Positions 33,777-42,109 of a DNA stretch of 64,000 nt are shown here, one piece after another. The stretch is taken from the NCBI RefSeq assembly GCF_016862215.1, contig NZ_BOMN01000057.1:186001-250000 (forward strand), given 5' to 3'. The notes under the pieces are model-generated. The model was given only the letters and a program-made list of their open reading frames with translations. It ran no database searches and was not told the DNA's origin. This DNA comes from Winogradskya humida (GTDB lineage: Bacteria > Actinomycetota > Actinomycetes > Mycobacteriales > Micromonosporaceae). Positions within the stretch are counted from its first letter, which is position 1, and each line of letters starts with the position of its first letter. The translations under genes were made by a program, and so were the position numbers.

Positions 33777-33834
33777 GCACCGGATCTGCACGCTCCCTTA
33801 CCGGGGAGTGCAGGGGTCGAATCCCCGCCGGTGC
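33777..33834 (+). other. tRNA-like folded element (not a canonical tRNA)
   Basis: A 7-bp closing stem (GCACCGG at 33777-33783 with CCGGTGC at 33828-33834) encloses a bulged hairpin (CTGCAC-G-CTCCC with GGGGAGTGCAG) and a T-arm-like hairpin GGGGTCGAATCCCC (33813-33826). There is no D-arm and the total is only 58 nt, so it is not a functional tRNA by eye; a tRNA remnant or a structured RNA are both possible. The strand is assumed. Confidence 0.4.
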
Positions 33835-34037
33835 ACGCTTTGATCGCTGTGCCGGTGGGTCGGACGGGCCCGGGCGCGGCGTCAGCCCAGCGAGGCGGCG
33901 CCGCGCGCCCGTGCCCGGCCCACTCCCTCGCCCAGCCTGGGGCTTCGCGGGTCAGGCCCTGTTGACTTCCTGTCCGGCTCGGGGCGTTGCGGGTCAGGCC
34001 CGGCCAACTTCCATCGCCCTCCGCGCGGCACGGCCCC

Positions 34038-34359
34038 GCGTCGCACGTCGGGTGTCGGGCGTTGCGCGTCGGGCGTCGCGCGTCGCGCGTCGCACGTCGG
34101 GTGTCGGGCGTTGCGCGTCGGGCGTTGCGCGTTGCGCGTCGCACGTCGGGTGTCGGGCGTTGCGCGTCGGGTGTCGGGTGTCGGGTGTCGGGTGTCGGGT
34201 GTCGGGCGTCGGGCGTCGGGCGTCGGGTGTCGGGTGTCGGGTGTCGGGTGCTGCGCGTCAAGCGTCGGAGGTTGGGCGTTGCGTGTCGGGTGCTGCGCGT
34301 CAGGCATCGGAGGTCGGGCGTTGGGGGTTGCGCGTCGGGGGTTGTGCGTCAGGCGTCGG
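34038..34359. repeat. 46 uninterrupted heptamers, consensus GCGTCGG
   Basis: Counting base by base gives 46 consecutive 7-mers of the form (G/A)(Y)GT(Y)G(S) with no insertion or deletion. Substitutions are mostly C/T at positions 2 and 5 and G/C at 7. From 34169 to 34248, GGG recurs every 7 bp (twelve tracts with 4-nt gaps), a textbook G-quadruplex ladder on the + strand. All frames stay open here simply because the repeat has no stop codon. Confidence 0.95.
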
Positions 34360-35095
34360 CCCGGTCGGCTCTCTGTCCGGCGGCCTAGGGGGATCGCGGG
34401 TCGGGTCTGGCTGAGGGCGAGCGGCTGGGTCGGGTCTGGACGGCAGGGATCGTCGGACCGCGATCCTGCGTCAGCTGGGACTGCGGGCCGGGCGTGGGCT
34501 GGGACTGTGGGCCGGGAGCGGTCTTGGTGGACTGGTTCGTGAGCTGGACCTGGATGGCTGTCGCCGGACTACCGGGCGAGATCTGACCGATGGCAGCGCC
34601 GCCGATGTGATCATCGGTTTGTGCCGTATCCGGCAAGTGTGATCGTCACGCTTCGTCACCTGGGCCAGAAGATATATGTCACGCGCTGAACAATGATTGC
34701 ACCGTGCTTGATAGTCGGTACCGCCATAAGTTGTGGCTTACGGGGAATCAACGCAATATTCGGCGGGATTCTCGCTCGGGCAGATCGTCGATGATCGGTT
34801 CACCAGGTGGAAGACACGGGGTGTTACCGAGCAGGGCGCGCTGAAGCTTGGGAGATCGAGTCACCTGCCCCGGATGACTCGCGGCGCGCGGAGCCCTCGG
34901 CGCCGCGTGTCCGTGTCCGGCCGGCATCCGGCCCAGCGGAGGCCCAGGGGAGGTCCGAAGGAGGCCCAGGGGAGGCCCAGGGGGCGCGCCGGAGTGGCGC
35001 CCGGCAGCTCGATGAGGAATGACTTGCCGGGCTGGTGTCCGGGGGTGTTGGGGGCTCGGGGGTGGGATGTGGGTTGATCTCGGGGCTGGGTTGAT
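34360..35095. other. Region without a confident gene
   Basis: About 735 bp. The stretch 34655-34800 is lower in GC than its surroundings. A GTG-started frame at 34733-35077 (114 codons) begins with an ordinary-looking composition (SAGFSLGQIVDDRFTRW) but ends in Arg/Gly/Pro-rich sequence over an 11-bp GGCCCAGGGGA-type repeat near 34930-34985. It may be a decayed gene; it is not called as a CDS. Confidence 0.4.
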
Positions 35096-35101
35096 TAGGT
35101 T
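35096..35101 (+). promoter_or_regulatory. -10 box TAGGTT of the first amidotransferase-like gene
   Basis: TAGGTT lies 6 nt before ATG 35108, with a TTGATC -35-like hexamer at 35074-35079 (16-bp spacer). No Shine-Dalgarno is needed for a leaderless mRNA. Confidence 0.55.
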
Positions 35102-35107
35102 GGGGTG

Positions 35108-35800
35108 ATGCGTCCTGTCATTGGCATCACCACCTATGTGGAGTCGGCGACGTGGGGGGTCTGGACGGATCTGCCTACGGCTCTGATTCCGCAGGACTAT
35201 GTTGCGGCGGTGAATGCGGCCGGTGGGCGGGCGGTGCTGCTTCCGCCAGATGACCTGGATGCGGATGTGGTGGGCGTACTCGACGGGTTGTTGCTTTCCG
35301 GGGGTGCGGATGTCGGGCCTGAGCTTTATGGGGCGGAGGCCGGCCCGCGGACGGTGACCAGGCCGGAGCGCGATTCCGGGGAGCTGATGCTCGCGAGGGC
35401 GGCGCTCGCGATTGACCTGCCCGTTCTTGGGGTCTGCCGGGGGATCCAACTGCTCGCCGTTGCGGCCGGGGGTGCCCTTCACCAGCATCTTCCCGATGTT
35501 CTGGGGCATGAGCGGCATCAGCCGGCGCCGGCGACGTACGGGCGGCAGGATGTGAGTTTTGTGGCTGGGAGTCGGCTTTCCGGGCTGATGGGGGATGACC
35601 GGGGTGTGCATTGTTACCACCATCAGGGTGTGGCTGATGCCGGTTCTCTGACCGTTGCTGCCCGGGCGGGGGATGGGCTCATCGAAGCGGTGGAAGACCC
35701 GGGGAAGAGGTTTGTGCTTGGCGTGCAGTGGCACCCTGAGGTTGTCAGAGACAAACGTATTTTCGGCGCGTTCGTGGAAGCGGCGAGCGGACGCCGGTAA
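35108..35800 (+). CDS. Class-I glutamine amidotransferase-like hydrolase (PuuD-type), copy 1
   Basis: 230 residues. Nucleophile Cys in LGVCRGIQLL, and the His/Glu pair in GVQWHPEV, as in peptidase C26 gamma-glutamyl-GABA hydrolases; LLLSGGADVGPELYG is the oxyanion loop region. With the ligase and dehydrogenase upstream it would release glutamate from the gamma-glutamyl acid, closing a Puu-type cycle. It has its own promoter and is 25 bp from a paralog. Confidence 0.9.
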   Translation: MRPVIGITTYVESATWGVWTDLPTALIPQDYVAAVNAAGGRAVLLPPDDLDADVVGVLDGLLLSGGADVGPELYGAEAGPRTVTRPERDSGELMLARAALAIDLPVLGVCRGIQLLAVAAGGALHQHLPDVLGHERHQPAPATYGRQDVSFVAGSRLSGLMGDDRGVHCYHHQGVADAGSLTVAARAGDGLIEAVEDPGKRFVLGVQWHPEVVRDKRIFGAFVEAASGRR

Positions 35801-35825
35801 GGCGCGAAGGGGAGGATGGCACCGC

Positions 35826-36557
35826 ATGCGCAGGCCATTGATTGGATTGACCTCGTACGCCCAGAATGTCCAGTATGGCGGTACTGATCTGCTGGCGGGG
35901 ATGTTGCCGATGTCCTACGTCAAGGCAGTTCATGCCACGGGTGGGCGTGCGGTGCTGATCACGCCTGACGATCCGGGCACCGACGTGCTGGAGTCGCTGG
36001 ACGGCATCGTGTTCTGCGGTGGTGGGGACGTCGATCCGGCGCTGTACGGTGCCGAGCAGCATCCGGCGACGGAGGCTGACAACGTGCGGGACACGTCCGA
36101 GCTGATGTTGATGCGGGCCGCGCTGGATTCCGGGTTGCCGCTGCTCGGGGTGTGCCGGGGCATGCAGGTGATGGCGGTGGCCACGGGCGGTTCCCTGCAC
36201 CAGCATCTGCCTGACCTGGTCGGCCATGAACGGCACCGGGCGGCTCCGGGCACCGACCCGCTGGCCGCGGATGCGTCCTCTTTCGGGCGACACGATGTGG
36301 TGGTCCGGGAGGGTTCGGCGGCGTTCTCGCTGCTGGGCGAGCGGCTCACCGTCAACTCGTTCCATCATCAGGCAATCGATGATCCGGGCAAGTTCACGAT
36401 CACCGGGTGGTGTCCCGACGACCGGATCGTGGAGATCATCGAGGGCACCGGGCCGGTCTTCCAGCTCGGCGTTCAGTGGCACCCCGAACGCACCGGCGAC
36501 CTCAGGGCGTTTGCAGCGCTGACCGAGGCCGCAATGCGTACAAAAATGGTGGTCTAG
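35826..36557 (+). CDS. Class-I glutamine amidotransferase-like hydrolase (PuuD-type), copy 2
   Basis: 243 residues from ATG 35826, preceded by GGGGAGG about 10 nt upstream. Same family as its neighbour: LGVCRGMQVM with the catalytic Cys, GVQWHPER with His/Glu, FCGGGDVDPALYG. The two proteins share most landmarks (HQHLPD, GHERH), so they arose by tandem duplication, but the second has a longer middle segment. Different gamma-glutamyl substrates are possible. Its stop overlaps that of the convergent HD gene in a shared CTAG. Confidence 0.9.
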   Translation: MRRPLIGLTSYAQNVQYGGTDLLAGMLPMSYVKAVHATGGRAVLITPDDPGTDVLESLDGIVFCGGGDVDPALYGAEQHPATEADNVRDTSELMLMRAALDSGLPLLGVCRGMQVMAVATGGSLHQHLPDLVGHERHRAAPGTDPLAADASSFGRHDVVVREGSAAFSLLGERLTVNSFHHQAIDDPGKFTITGWCPDDRIVEIIEGTGPVFQLGVQWHPERTGDLRAFAALTEAAMRTKMVV

Positions 36558-37132
36558 GAGACCGGGAAGGCCGACTGGAAGGCCAACCGTGTGTCGGCAC
36601 CGGCTGCCACGTCCTGAATCAGGTCGTCGAGGATCATGAACGCCTCCCACGGCGCCGCGCCGAGATGCGACCCCACGCGTTCCTCCAGCTCAGGGACCCG
36701 GGCGCCTTTCCAGACCTGGTCGGCAAGGCTGACCAGGAGATCCTCGAGATCCGCGCCGGTGCTGTCCGGATGCCACGACGATCCGTGGGTGCCGGCGAAG
36801 CGCGCGAGATGCCACGGCACCCCGTACGAGAGAAGCAACTCCCGCCCGGCGTCCTCATGCAGACGGCCCGGCTGCGAGAGCTCGGAACCGTGGATCGTCT
36901 TGCCGATGTCGTGGGTGGCAGCGCCGAACAGCACCGCCGTCGTGTCGAATTCAAGGTCGGGACGGCCGCGCCCGAGCCGGTCGGTCAGCGTCCACGCGAC
37001 GTCGTGGACGGCCCGCAGGTGGGCGGCCAGCCGCGGCTGAGCGTTCGTGATCAGCAGCAACTCGGTCGCCGCGGCGGGCAGTGGCCGCAGGGACGATTCG
37101 GTCAGGGCACGGTCGAGGGCCGAGGTTGTCAC
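36554..37132 (-). CDS. HD-domain phosphohydrolase-like protein
   Basis: 192 residues from GTG 37132, 7 nt after a TATCGT -10 box. The HD metal motif is visible as VHDVAWTLTDRL near 50-60 and AATHDIGKTIHGSEL near 80-95, with a further His in HEDAG and HGSSWHPD. Such proteins hydrolyse phosphate esters or nucleotides; some act on cyclic dinucleotides or (p)ppGpp, but nothing here decides. It is divergent from the large signalling protein and could serve the same circuit. Confidence 0.85.
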   Translation of the reverse strand: MTTSALDRALTESSLRPLPAAATELLLITNAQPRLAAHLRAVHDVAWTLTDRLGRGRPDLEFDTTAVLFGAATHDIGKTIHGSELSQPGRLHEDAGRELLLSYGVPWHLARFAGTHGSSWHPDSTGADLEDLLVSLADQVWKGARVPELEERVGSHLGAAPWEAFMILDDLIQDVAAGADTRLAFQSAFPVS

Positions 37133-37139
37133 GCGCGCA

Positions 37140-37145
37140 ACGATA
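37140..37145 (-). promoter_or_regulatory. -10 box TATCGT of the HD gene
   Basis: TATCGT on the minus strand lies 7 nt before GTG 37132; no Shine-Dalgarno is present, fitting a leaderless mRNA. Confidence 0.5.
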
Positions 37146-37198
37146 GCTACGGTTACCGTGCAGGTTCTGTTGCGGACAGTTGACGGTACGGAGGATGG

Positions 37199-40100
37199 AT
37201 GGCCAGCGCCCTGCCGGTTGGTGTGCAGCTCCGGGCGGCGTTCGAGCGGGGCGGCGAGATGGGTCGCCGGATGCTCGGGCTGGACTGGGCGGCGACTCCG
37301 TTGGGGGTGCCCGCGTCCTGGCCGGCCGAGCTTGTCAATGCTGTGGCGCGAATGCTCGCGTCCAAGGCTCCGATCGTCATTTTCTGGGGGCCTGAATACT
37401 GCGGCCTCTACAACGACGCGTACATCCCGGCTATGGGCAGTAAGCATCCCGATCATCTCGGCCGTCCGGGCCGGGAGATGTGGTCGGAGGCGTGGGATGT
37501 GCTTCTGGCTCTGTTCGACGGAGTTGTGGCGGCGGACGAGGCTTTCTGGGCCTCCAATCACCCGTTCATGCTGGAACGGCGCGGCTTTCTCGAAGAGACC
37601 TATTTCGACGTTTCGTACGACCCGATCCGGCGTGCGGATGGCACCGTAGGCGGCGTTTTCTGCATTGTCAGTGACACCACGCAGCGGGTGCTCGGTGGCC
37701 GCCGGGTGCGGGCGCTCAGCCGGCTCGGGTCGGGGCTGGCGGATTCACCCGATCAGGCCGCGCTCGGTGCGCAGGCCACCCGGATTCTCGGGGAGAACGA
37801 CGCGGATGTGCCGTTCGCGGCGCTCTATCTGGATGATCCCGGCACCGGGGGACTGGCACTGTCCGGTTCCTACGGCGTGCCGCCGGCTGCGATCTGGCCT
37901 CTGCGGGGTGCGGCACTGCAGGCGGTGGAGACCGCGATCAAGACCGACAACGCCGGCACCGTACGCGTGGAAGACGTCGCCCATCCCCCGCCGGTGAGCG
38001 CCGCTGACCAGGCCTTGGTGCTCCCGGTCGGCATCGGCACCAGCAACATCGGCGCGCTGGTCGTCGGGGTGAGCCGCTTCCTGGCGATGGACGACGGCTA
38101 CCGGGACTTCCTTCTGCTGGCCACGGCGCAGATCTCGCGGGTGGTGGCGAACCTGCGGGCGTACGAGCAGGAGCGCCGGCGTGCCGCGGAGCTGGCGGCC
38201 CTCGACGCGGCCAAGACCGGTTTCTTCTCGAATGTCAGTCACGAGTTCCGGACCCCGCTGACCTTGATCCTGGGTCCGCTGGAGGATCTGCTCGCGATGC
38301 CCGGCCTCGACCCCGGGCAGCGTGAGCGGCTGGAGCCGATGCGGCGCAACGGTCAGCGCCTGTTGAAGCTCGTCAACACCGTCCTGGACTTCTCCCGGCT
38401 CGAGTCCGGGCGGATGCGGGCCGCGTATCAGCCGACCGATCTGGCCGATTACACCGCGCGGCTGGCCAGCGCCTTCCGCGCCACCGCCGAGCGGGCCGGG
38501 TTGACGCTCGACGTGCGGTGCCCGCCGCTGCCGGCGCCCGTGCACGTCGACCGCGAGATGTGGGAGAAGATCGTCTTCAACCTGCTCTCGAACGCGGTGA
38601 AGTTCACCCGCTCCGGGGGGATCACGGTCCGGCTGAGCGAGCGGGACGGCTCCGCGTTGCTCGAGGTCACCGACACCGGCGTCGGGGTGAGCGCGGACGA
38701 TCAGGCGTTGCTCTTCGACCGTTTCCACCGGGTCACCGGTGCCTGGTCACGCAGTCATGAGGGTACGGGTATCGGCCTCGCCCTGGTCCGTGAGCTGGCC
38801 GAGCTGCATGCCGGCACGGCGTCCGCGCAGAGCGAGCCGGGGGTGGGCAGCACGTTCCGGGTCAGCGTCCCGCTCGGCGCGGCGCATCTGCCGGCCGACC
38901 GGATCGTCGAGCGGGCGGGCGCCGCCACTCCGGACGATCACGGCCGGCTCTATGTCGAGGAGGCGCACTGGTGGTCGGGAGAGGTCGTGCCCGAGCCTCC
39001 GGTGCCGGCGGTCCCCGGTGCGGTGCAGGACGCGCGTCGCGGGCGGGTGCTCGTCGCCGATGACAACGCCGATCTGCGTGACCATGTGGTGCGGCTGCTG
39101 CAGCCGTACTGGGACGTCACGGCGGTCAACGACGGACAGGAGGCGCTCAGGCTGGCTCGCGAGGAGCAGTTCGACCTGGTCCTTACCGATGTCATGATGC
39201 CGGGGCTGGACGGGTTCGCGCTGATCAAGGCGTTGCGGGCCGATGAGCGTACGCGTGACCTCCCGATCCTCGTCCTCTCCGCCCGCGCGGGTGAGGAGTC
39301 CTCGGTCGAGGGCCTCGACGCCGGTGCCGACGACTACCTGGTCAAGCCGTTCTCGGCGCGCGACCTGACCGCCCGCGTCCGCGCCAACCTGGAGCTGGGG
39401 CTGCTCCGGCGCCAGATCATCAGCCGGCTGCGTGGCCTGGTCGACGCGGCCGCGGCCGTCAACACCGTCCGGACCACGGCGGAGGTGCTCGACGTCGCGG
39501 CGCGGCACGTGCGGGCGATGACCTCCGCCGGCCGGGTCGTGGTGACCACGCCGGGGGCCCGCGCCGAGGTGGACGGTGGCGCGCCCGACGCGGCCACGCC
39601 CGACACGGTGCTGGCGCTGCCCGACACCTCCGGTGCGACGCTCGGTGAGCTCAGCGTCTGGTCCGGCGAGGACGGACCGGCCGAACCGGTGCTGCTCACC
39701 CAGCTGGCCCGGCTGATCGGGTTGCGGCTGGAGAACGCCCGGCTCTACGAGGCCGAGCACCGGATCGCGAGCACGCTGCAGCACAGCCTCCTGCCGCAGT
39801 CGCTGCCGCGGGTCCCGGGCGCGATCGTGGCCAGTCGCTATCTGCCGGGCAGCACCGAGGCCGAGGTGGGCGGTGACTGGTACGACGTCATCCTCGCCCC
39901 GGGCGGGCAGCTGTTCCTGGTCATCGGGGATGTCGTGGGCAAGGGAGTGCAGGCCGCGGCGATGATGGGGCAGCTGCGTAATGCGCTCCGGGCGTACATC
40001 CTCGAGGGTTTTGACTGTGGTGAGGCCCTGAGCCGCCTCAACCGGCTGGTGGACAACCTGGGCCGGCGGCAGTTCGCCACGGTGGTCTGCGTGCGTTTTG

Positions 40101-40840
40101 ATCCGCGTACGCAGGAATTGCACTACTCCTCCGCGGGGCACCCGTCACCGGTGATCGCGACGCCGGGTGAGGAGGGCGTGTTCCTCTACACCGCCGCGCT
40201 CGGTCCGCCCATCGGAGCGCTGGGCAGCTCGCAGTACCCGACCAGGCAGGCCACGCTCGCGCCGGGCCAAAGACTGTTGCTCTACACCGATGGCTTGGTG
40301 GAGGATCGGCGCCAAGGCATTGATACCGGACTCGCCGAGGTCCGTGCCGATCTCGCCAAGCCCGCCGACCATGTCGAGGATCTCTTGGACAACCTGCTGG
40401 CGAAGGCCGCCGCGCGCCCCCGCCGCGACGACATCGCGCTGCTGGCCGTGCAGGCCACCGAGCCGCGTGAGTTCGTGCTGCGGCTGCCCGCCGATCCGAC
40501 CCGGCTCAGCGTGCTGCGCAAGCGGCTGGAGGATTTCCTCACCGCCAACGACGTGCCGGAGAACGACATCTTCGACCTCACGGTGGCGGTGTCGGAGGCC
40601 GCGGCGAACGCGATCGAGCACCCGATCGAGCCGGCCGAGCCGGTGATCACGGTGGAGGTGTCCCTGGTCGATGACGCAGTGGTGGCGACGGTGCGTGACA
40701 CCGGGAGCTGGCGACCGGCGACCGGGCCCGGCTTCCGCGGCCGTGGCCTGGCGCTGATCGGCGCGTTGTCGGAGCTGTCGGTGGTTCGTTCGGAGAGCGG
40801 CACCTCGGTGACGCTGCGCCGCCCGGTCAATCGGTCATGA
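37199..40840 (+). CDS. Hybrid histidine kinase-receiver-PP2C phosphatase-RsbW-like kinase
   Basis: 1213 residues, ATG with GGAGG 4 nt upstream. Domains in order: PAS-like (about 30-165), GAF (165-330), HisKA with NVSHEFRTPL (His348), HATPase (NLLSNAVKFT, DTGVGV, GTGIGLAL; to about 565), receiver with DLVLTDVMMPG (Asp664) and LVKPF, a second GAF-like part (about 750-860), SpoIIE/PP2C phosphatase (GGDWYDV, GDVVGKG, YTDGLVE, DDIALL; 880-1085), and an RsbW-like ATPase (SEAAANAIEH, GRGLALIG; to the end). No membrane helices, so cytosolic. It joins two-component sensing to anti-sigma partner switching; the convergent STAS protein is the likely target. Confidence 0.93.
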   Translation: MASALPVGVQLRAAFERGGEMGRRMLGLDWAATPLGVPASWPAELVNAVARMLASKAPIVIFWGPEYCGLYNDAYIPAMGSKHPDHLGRPGREMWSEAWDVLLALFDGVVAADEAFWASNHPFMLERRGFLEETYFDVSYDPIRRADGTVGGVFCIVSDTTQRVLGGRRVRALSRLGSGLADSPDQAALGAQATRILGENDADVPFAALYLDDPGTGGLALSGSYGVPPAAIWPLRGAALQAVETAIKTDNAGTVRVEDVAHPPPVSAADQALVLPVGIGTSNIGALVVGVSRFLAMDDGYRDFLLLATAQISRVVANLRAYEQERRRAAELAALDAAKTGFFSNVSHEFRTPLTLILGPLEDLLAMPGLDPGQRERLEPMRRNGQRLLKLVNTVLDFSRLESGRMRAAYQPTDLADYTARLASAFRATAERAGLTLDVRCPPLPAPVHVDREMWEKIVFNLLSNAVKFTRSGGITVRLSERDGSALLEVTDTGVGVSADDQALLFDRFHRVTGAWSRSHEGTGIGLALVRELAELHAGTASAQSEPGVGSTFRVSVPLGAAHLPADRIVERAGAATPDDHGRLYVEEAHWWSGEVVPEPPVPAVPGAVQDARRGRVLVADDNADLRDHVVRLLQPYWDVTAVNDGQEALRLAREEQFDLVLTDVMMPGLDGFALIKALRADERTRDLPILVLSARAGEESSVEGLDAGADDYLVKPFSARDLTARVRANLELGLLRRQIISRLRGLVDAAAAVNTVRTTAEVLDVAARHVRAMTSAGRVVVTTPGARAEVDGGAPDAATPDTVLALPDTSGATLGELSVWSGEDGPAEPVLLTQLARLIGLRLENARLYEAEHRIASTLQHSLLPQSLPRVPGAIVASRYLPGSTEAEVGGDWYDVILAPGGQLFLVIGDVVGKGVQAAAMMGQLRNALRAYILEGFDCGEALSRLNRLVDNLGRRQFATVVCVRFDPRTQELHYSSAGHPSPVIATPGEEGVFLYTAALGPPIGALGSSQYPTRQATLAPGQRLLLYTDGLVEDRRQGIDTGLAEVRADLAKPADHVEDLLDNLLAKAAARPRRDDIALLAVQATEPREFVLRLPADPTRLSVLRKRLEDFLTANDVPENDIFDLTVAVSEAAANAIEHPIEPAEPVITVEVSLVDDAVVATVRDTGSWRPATGPGFRGRGLALIGALSELSVVRSESGTSVTLRRPVNRS

Positions 40841-40859
40841 GCCCGGGCGGCCGGCCCGG

Positions 40860-41186
40860 TCAACCGTTAGTGAGCCAGGGTTGATCGCTGAGGCCTGAGA
40901 TGTCGAGCACACGATGGACCTGGGGTGAGGGCAGCACCCGCAGCGCGTCCGGGTAACGCTCCGCCAGCCGGACCAGCGCGTGGATCGCGGCCGAGTCGAA
41001 GAACGTGACACCGCGCAGATCGAGGACCGCGGTGGAGGCATCCTGGCCGGTCACGGCCTCGACCATGGAGTGGGCTGTCGACATGTCGACCTCTCCGGTC
41101 ACCACGGCGGTGACGAGGTCACCGGCCACCGAGGTGGTGACCGAGAAGAAGTCTTGATCCACGCTGACACGATTACACAGGGGCAT
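40860..41186 (-). CDS. STAS-domain anti-sigma factor antagonist
   Basis: 108 residues from ATG 41186 (a GTG at 41162, after a TGTAAT box, is an alternative). STAS fold with VVTGEVDMSTAHSM and the phospho-acceptor loop LDLRGVTFFDSAAIHAL, in which the conserved Asp-Ser supplies the Ser phosphorylated by RsbW-type kinases. It lies tail to tail, 19 bp from the hybrid kinase/PP2C gene, which contains both a matching phosphatase and a matching kinase. No sigma factor is encoded nearby. Confidence 0.9.
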   Translation of the reverse strand: MPLCNRVSVDQDFFSVTTSVAGDLVTAVVTGEVDMSTAHSMVEAVTGQDASTAVLDLRGVTFFDSAAIHALVRLAERYPDALRVLPSPQVHRVLDISGLSDQPWLTNG

Positions 41187-41239
41187 CGGGGCGGCAACAT
41201 CCGATACCGGACCCTCGGTGCCGCGCGCGGAGGCGGCGA

Positions 41240-41245
41240 TAGTCT
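41240..41245 (+). promoter_or_regulatory. -10 box TAGTCT of map
   Basis: TAGTCT lies 6 nt before ATG 41252, with no Shine-Dalgarno, supporting a leaderless map transcript. Confidence 0.55.
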
Positions 41246-41251
41246 GGGGAC

Positions 41252-42109
41252 ATGACCGTTCGTGCCCCGCTGACCCCGGGAAAGCTCTCGCCATGGCGGG
41301 CGGTGCCGCCGCAGATCACCCGTCCCGAGTATGTCGGCAAGAAGCGCCCGAAAGAGTGGCGCGGCTCGCACGTGCAGACGGCGGAGACCATCGAGAAGAT
41401 GCGGGTCGCCGGCCGGCTCGCGGCGCAGGCCACGCAGCTCGCGGGTGAGCACTGCAAGCCCGGTGTGACCACCGACGAGATCGACCGGGTCGTGCACGAG
41501 TTCCTCGTCGACCACGGCGCCTATCCGTCGACGCTGGGTTACAAGGGTTTCCCCAAGTCGTCGTGCACCTCGCTCAACGAGGTCATCTGTCATGGCATCC
41601 CCGACACGACGGTGCTCGAGGACGGCGACATCATCAACGTCGACGTGACCGCGTTCAAGGACGGCGTGCACGGCGACACCGACGCCACGTTCCTGGTTGG
41701 CGATGTCAGCGACGAGGCCCGCCTGCTGGTGGAGCGCACCCACGAGGCGATGATGCGCGGCATCCGGGCCGTGGCTCCCGGCCGGCAGATCAACGCGATC
41801 GGCCGGGTCATCGAGGCCTACGCGCGCCGCTTCGGTTACGGCGTGGTCCGCGACTTCACCGGGCACGGCATCGGGGAGACCTTCCACAGCGGCCTCTACA
41901 TCCCGCACTACGACAACCCGCGGCTCGACGCGGTGATGGAGGTCGGCATGACCTTCACCATCGAGCCGATGATCACCCTCGGGACCTACGAGTACGAGAT
42001 GTGGGACGACGGCTGGACCGTGGTCACCAAGGACCGCCGGTGGACGGCCCAGTTCGAGCACACCCTCGTGGTCACCGAGGACGGGTTCGAGATCCTGACG
42101 CTGCCGTGA
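41252..42109 (+). CDS. map: Methionine aminopeptidase, type I
   Basis: 285 residues. It removes the initiator Met from nascent proteins. Metal ligands are visible: two Asp in [20 protein letters not shown], His in GHGIGETFH, Glu in FTIEPM and Glu in FEHTLVV. About 40 extra N-terminal residues (Pro-rich, [15 protein letters not shown]) match the ribosome-contact extension of actinobacterial type-Ic enzymes such as M. tuberculosis MapB. The stop overlaps the GTG of the metal transporter gene (GTGA). Confidence 0.96.
   Translation: MTVRAPLTPGKLSPWRAVPPQITRPEYVGKKRPKEWRGSHVQTAETIEKMRVAGRLAAQATQLAGEHCKPGVTTDEIDRVVHEFLVDHGAYPSTLGYKGFPKSSCTSLNEVICHGIPDTTVLEDGDIINVDVTAFKDGVHGDTDATFLVGDVSDEARLLVERTHEAMMRGIRAVAPGRQINAIGRVIEAYARRFGYGVVRDFTGHGIGETFHSGLYIPHYDNPRLDAVMEVGMTFTIEPMITLGTYEYEMWDDGWTVVTKDRRWTAQFEHTLVVTEDGFEILTLP

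Noticed and set aside
33777-33834. A tRNA gene
   Set aside because: The element is 58 nt, has no D-arm and no acceptable anticodon loop; kept as a tRNA-like element instead.
33629-34307. Open frames across the heptamer array (Pro-Thr-Asp-Arg repeats on the minus strand, Arg/Val/Ser on the plus strand)
   Set aside because: All frames are open because the 7-bp unit has no stop codon; there is no start signal or conserved domain.
34385-34636. An 83-codon minus-strand frame with Pro/Gln/Ser repeats
   Set aside because: Composition follows a local GC-rich repeat; no start signal or family resemblance.
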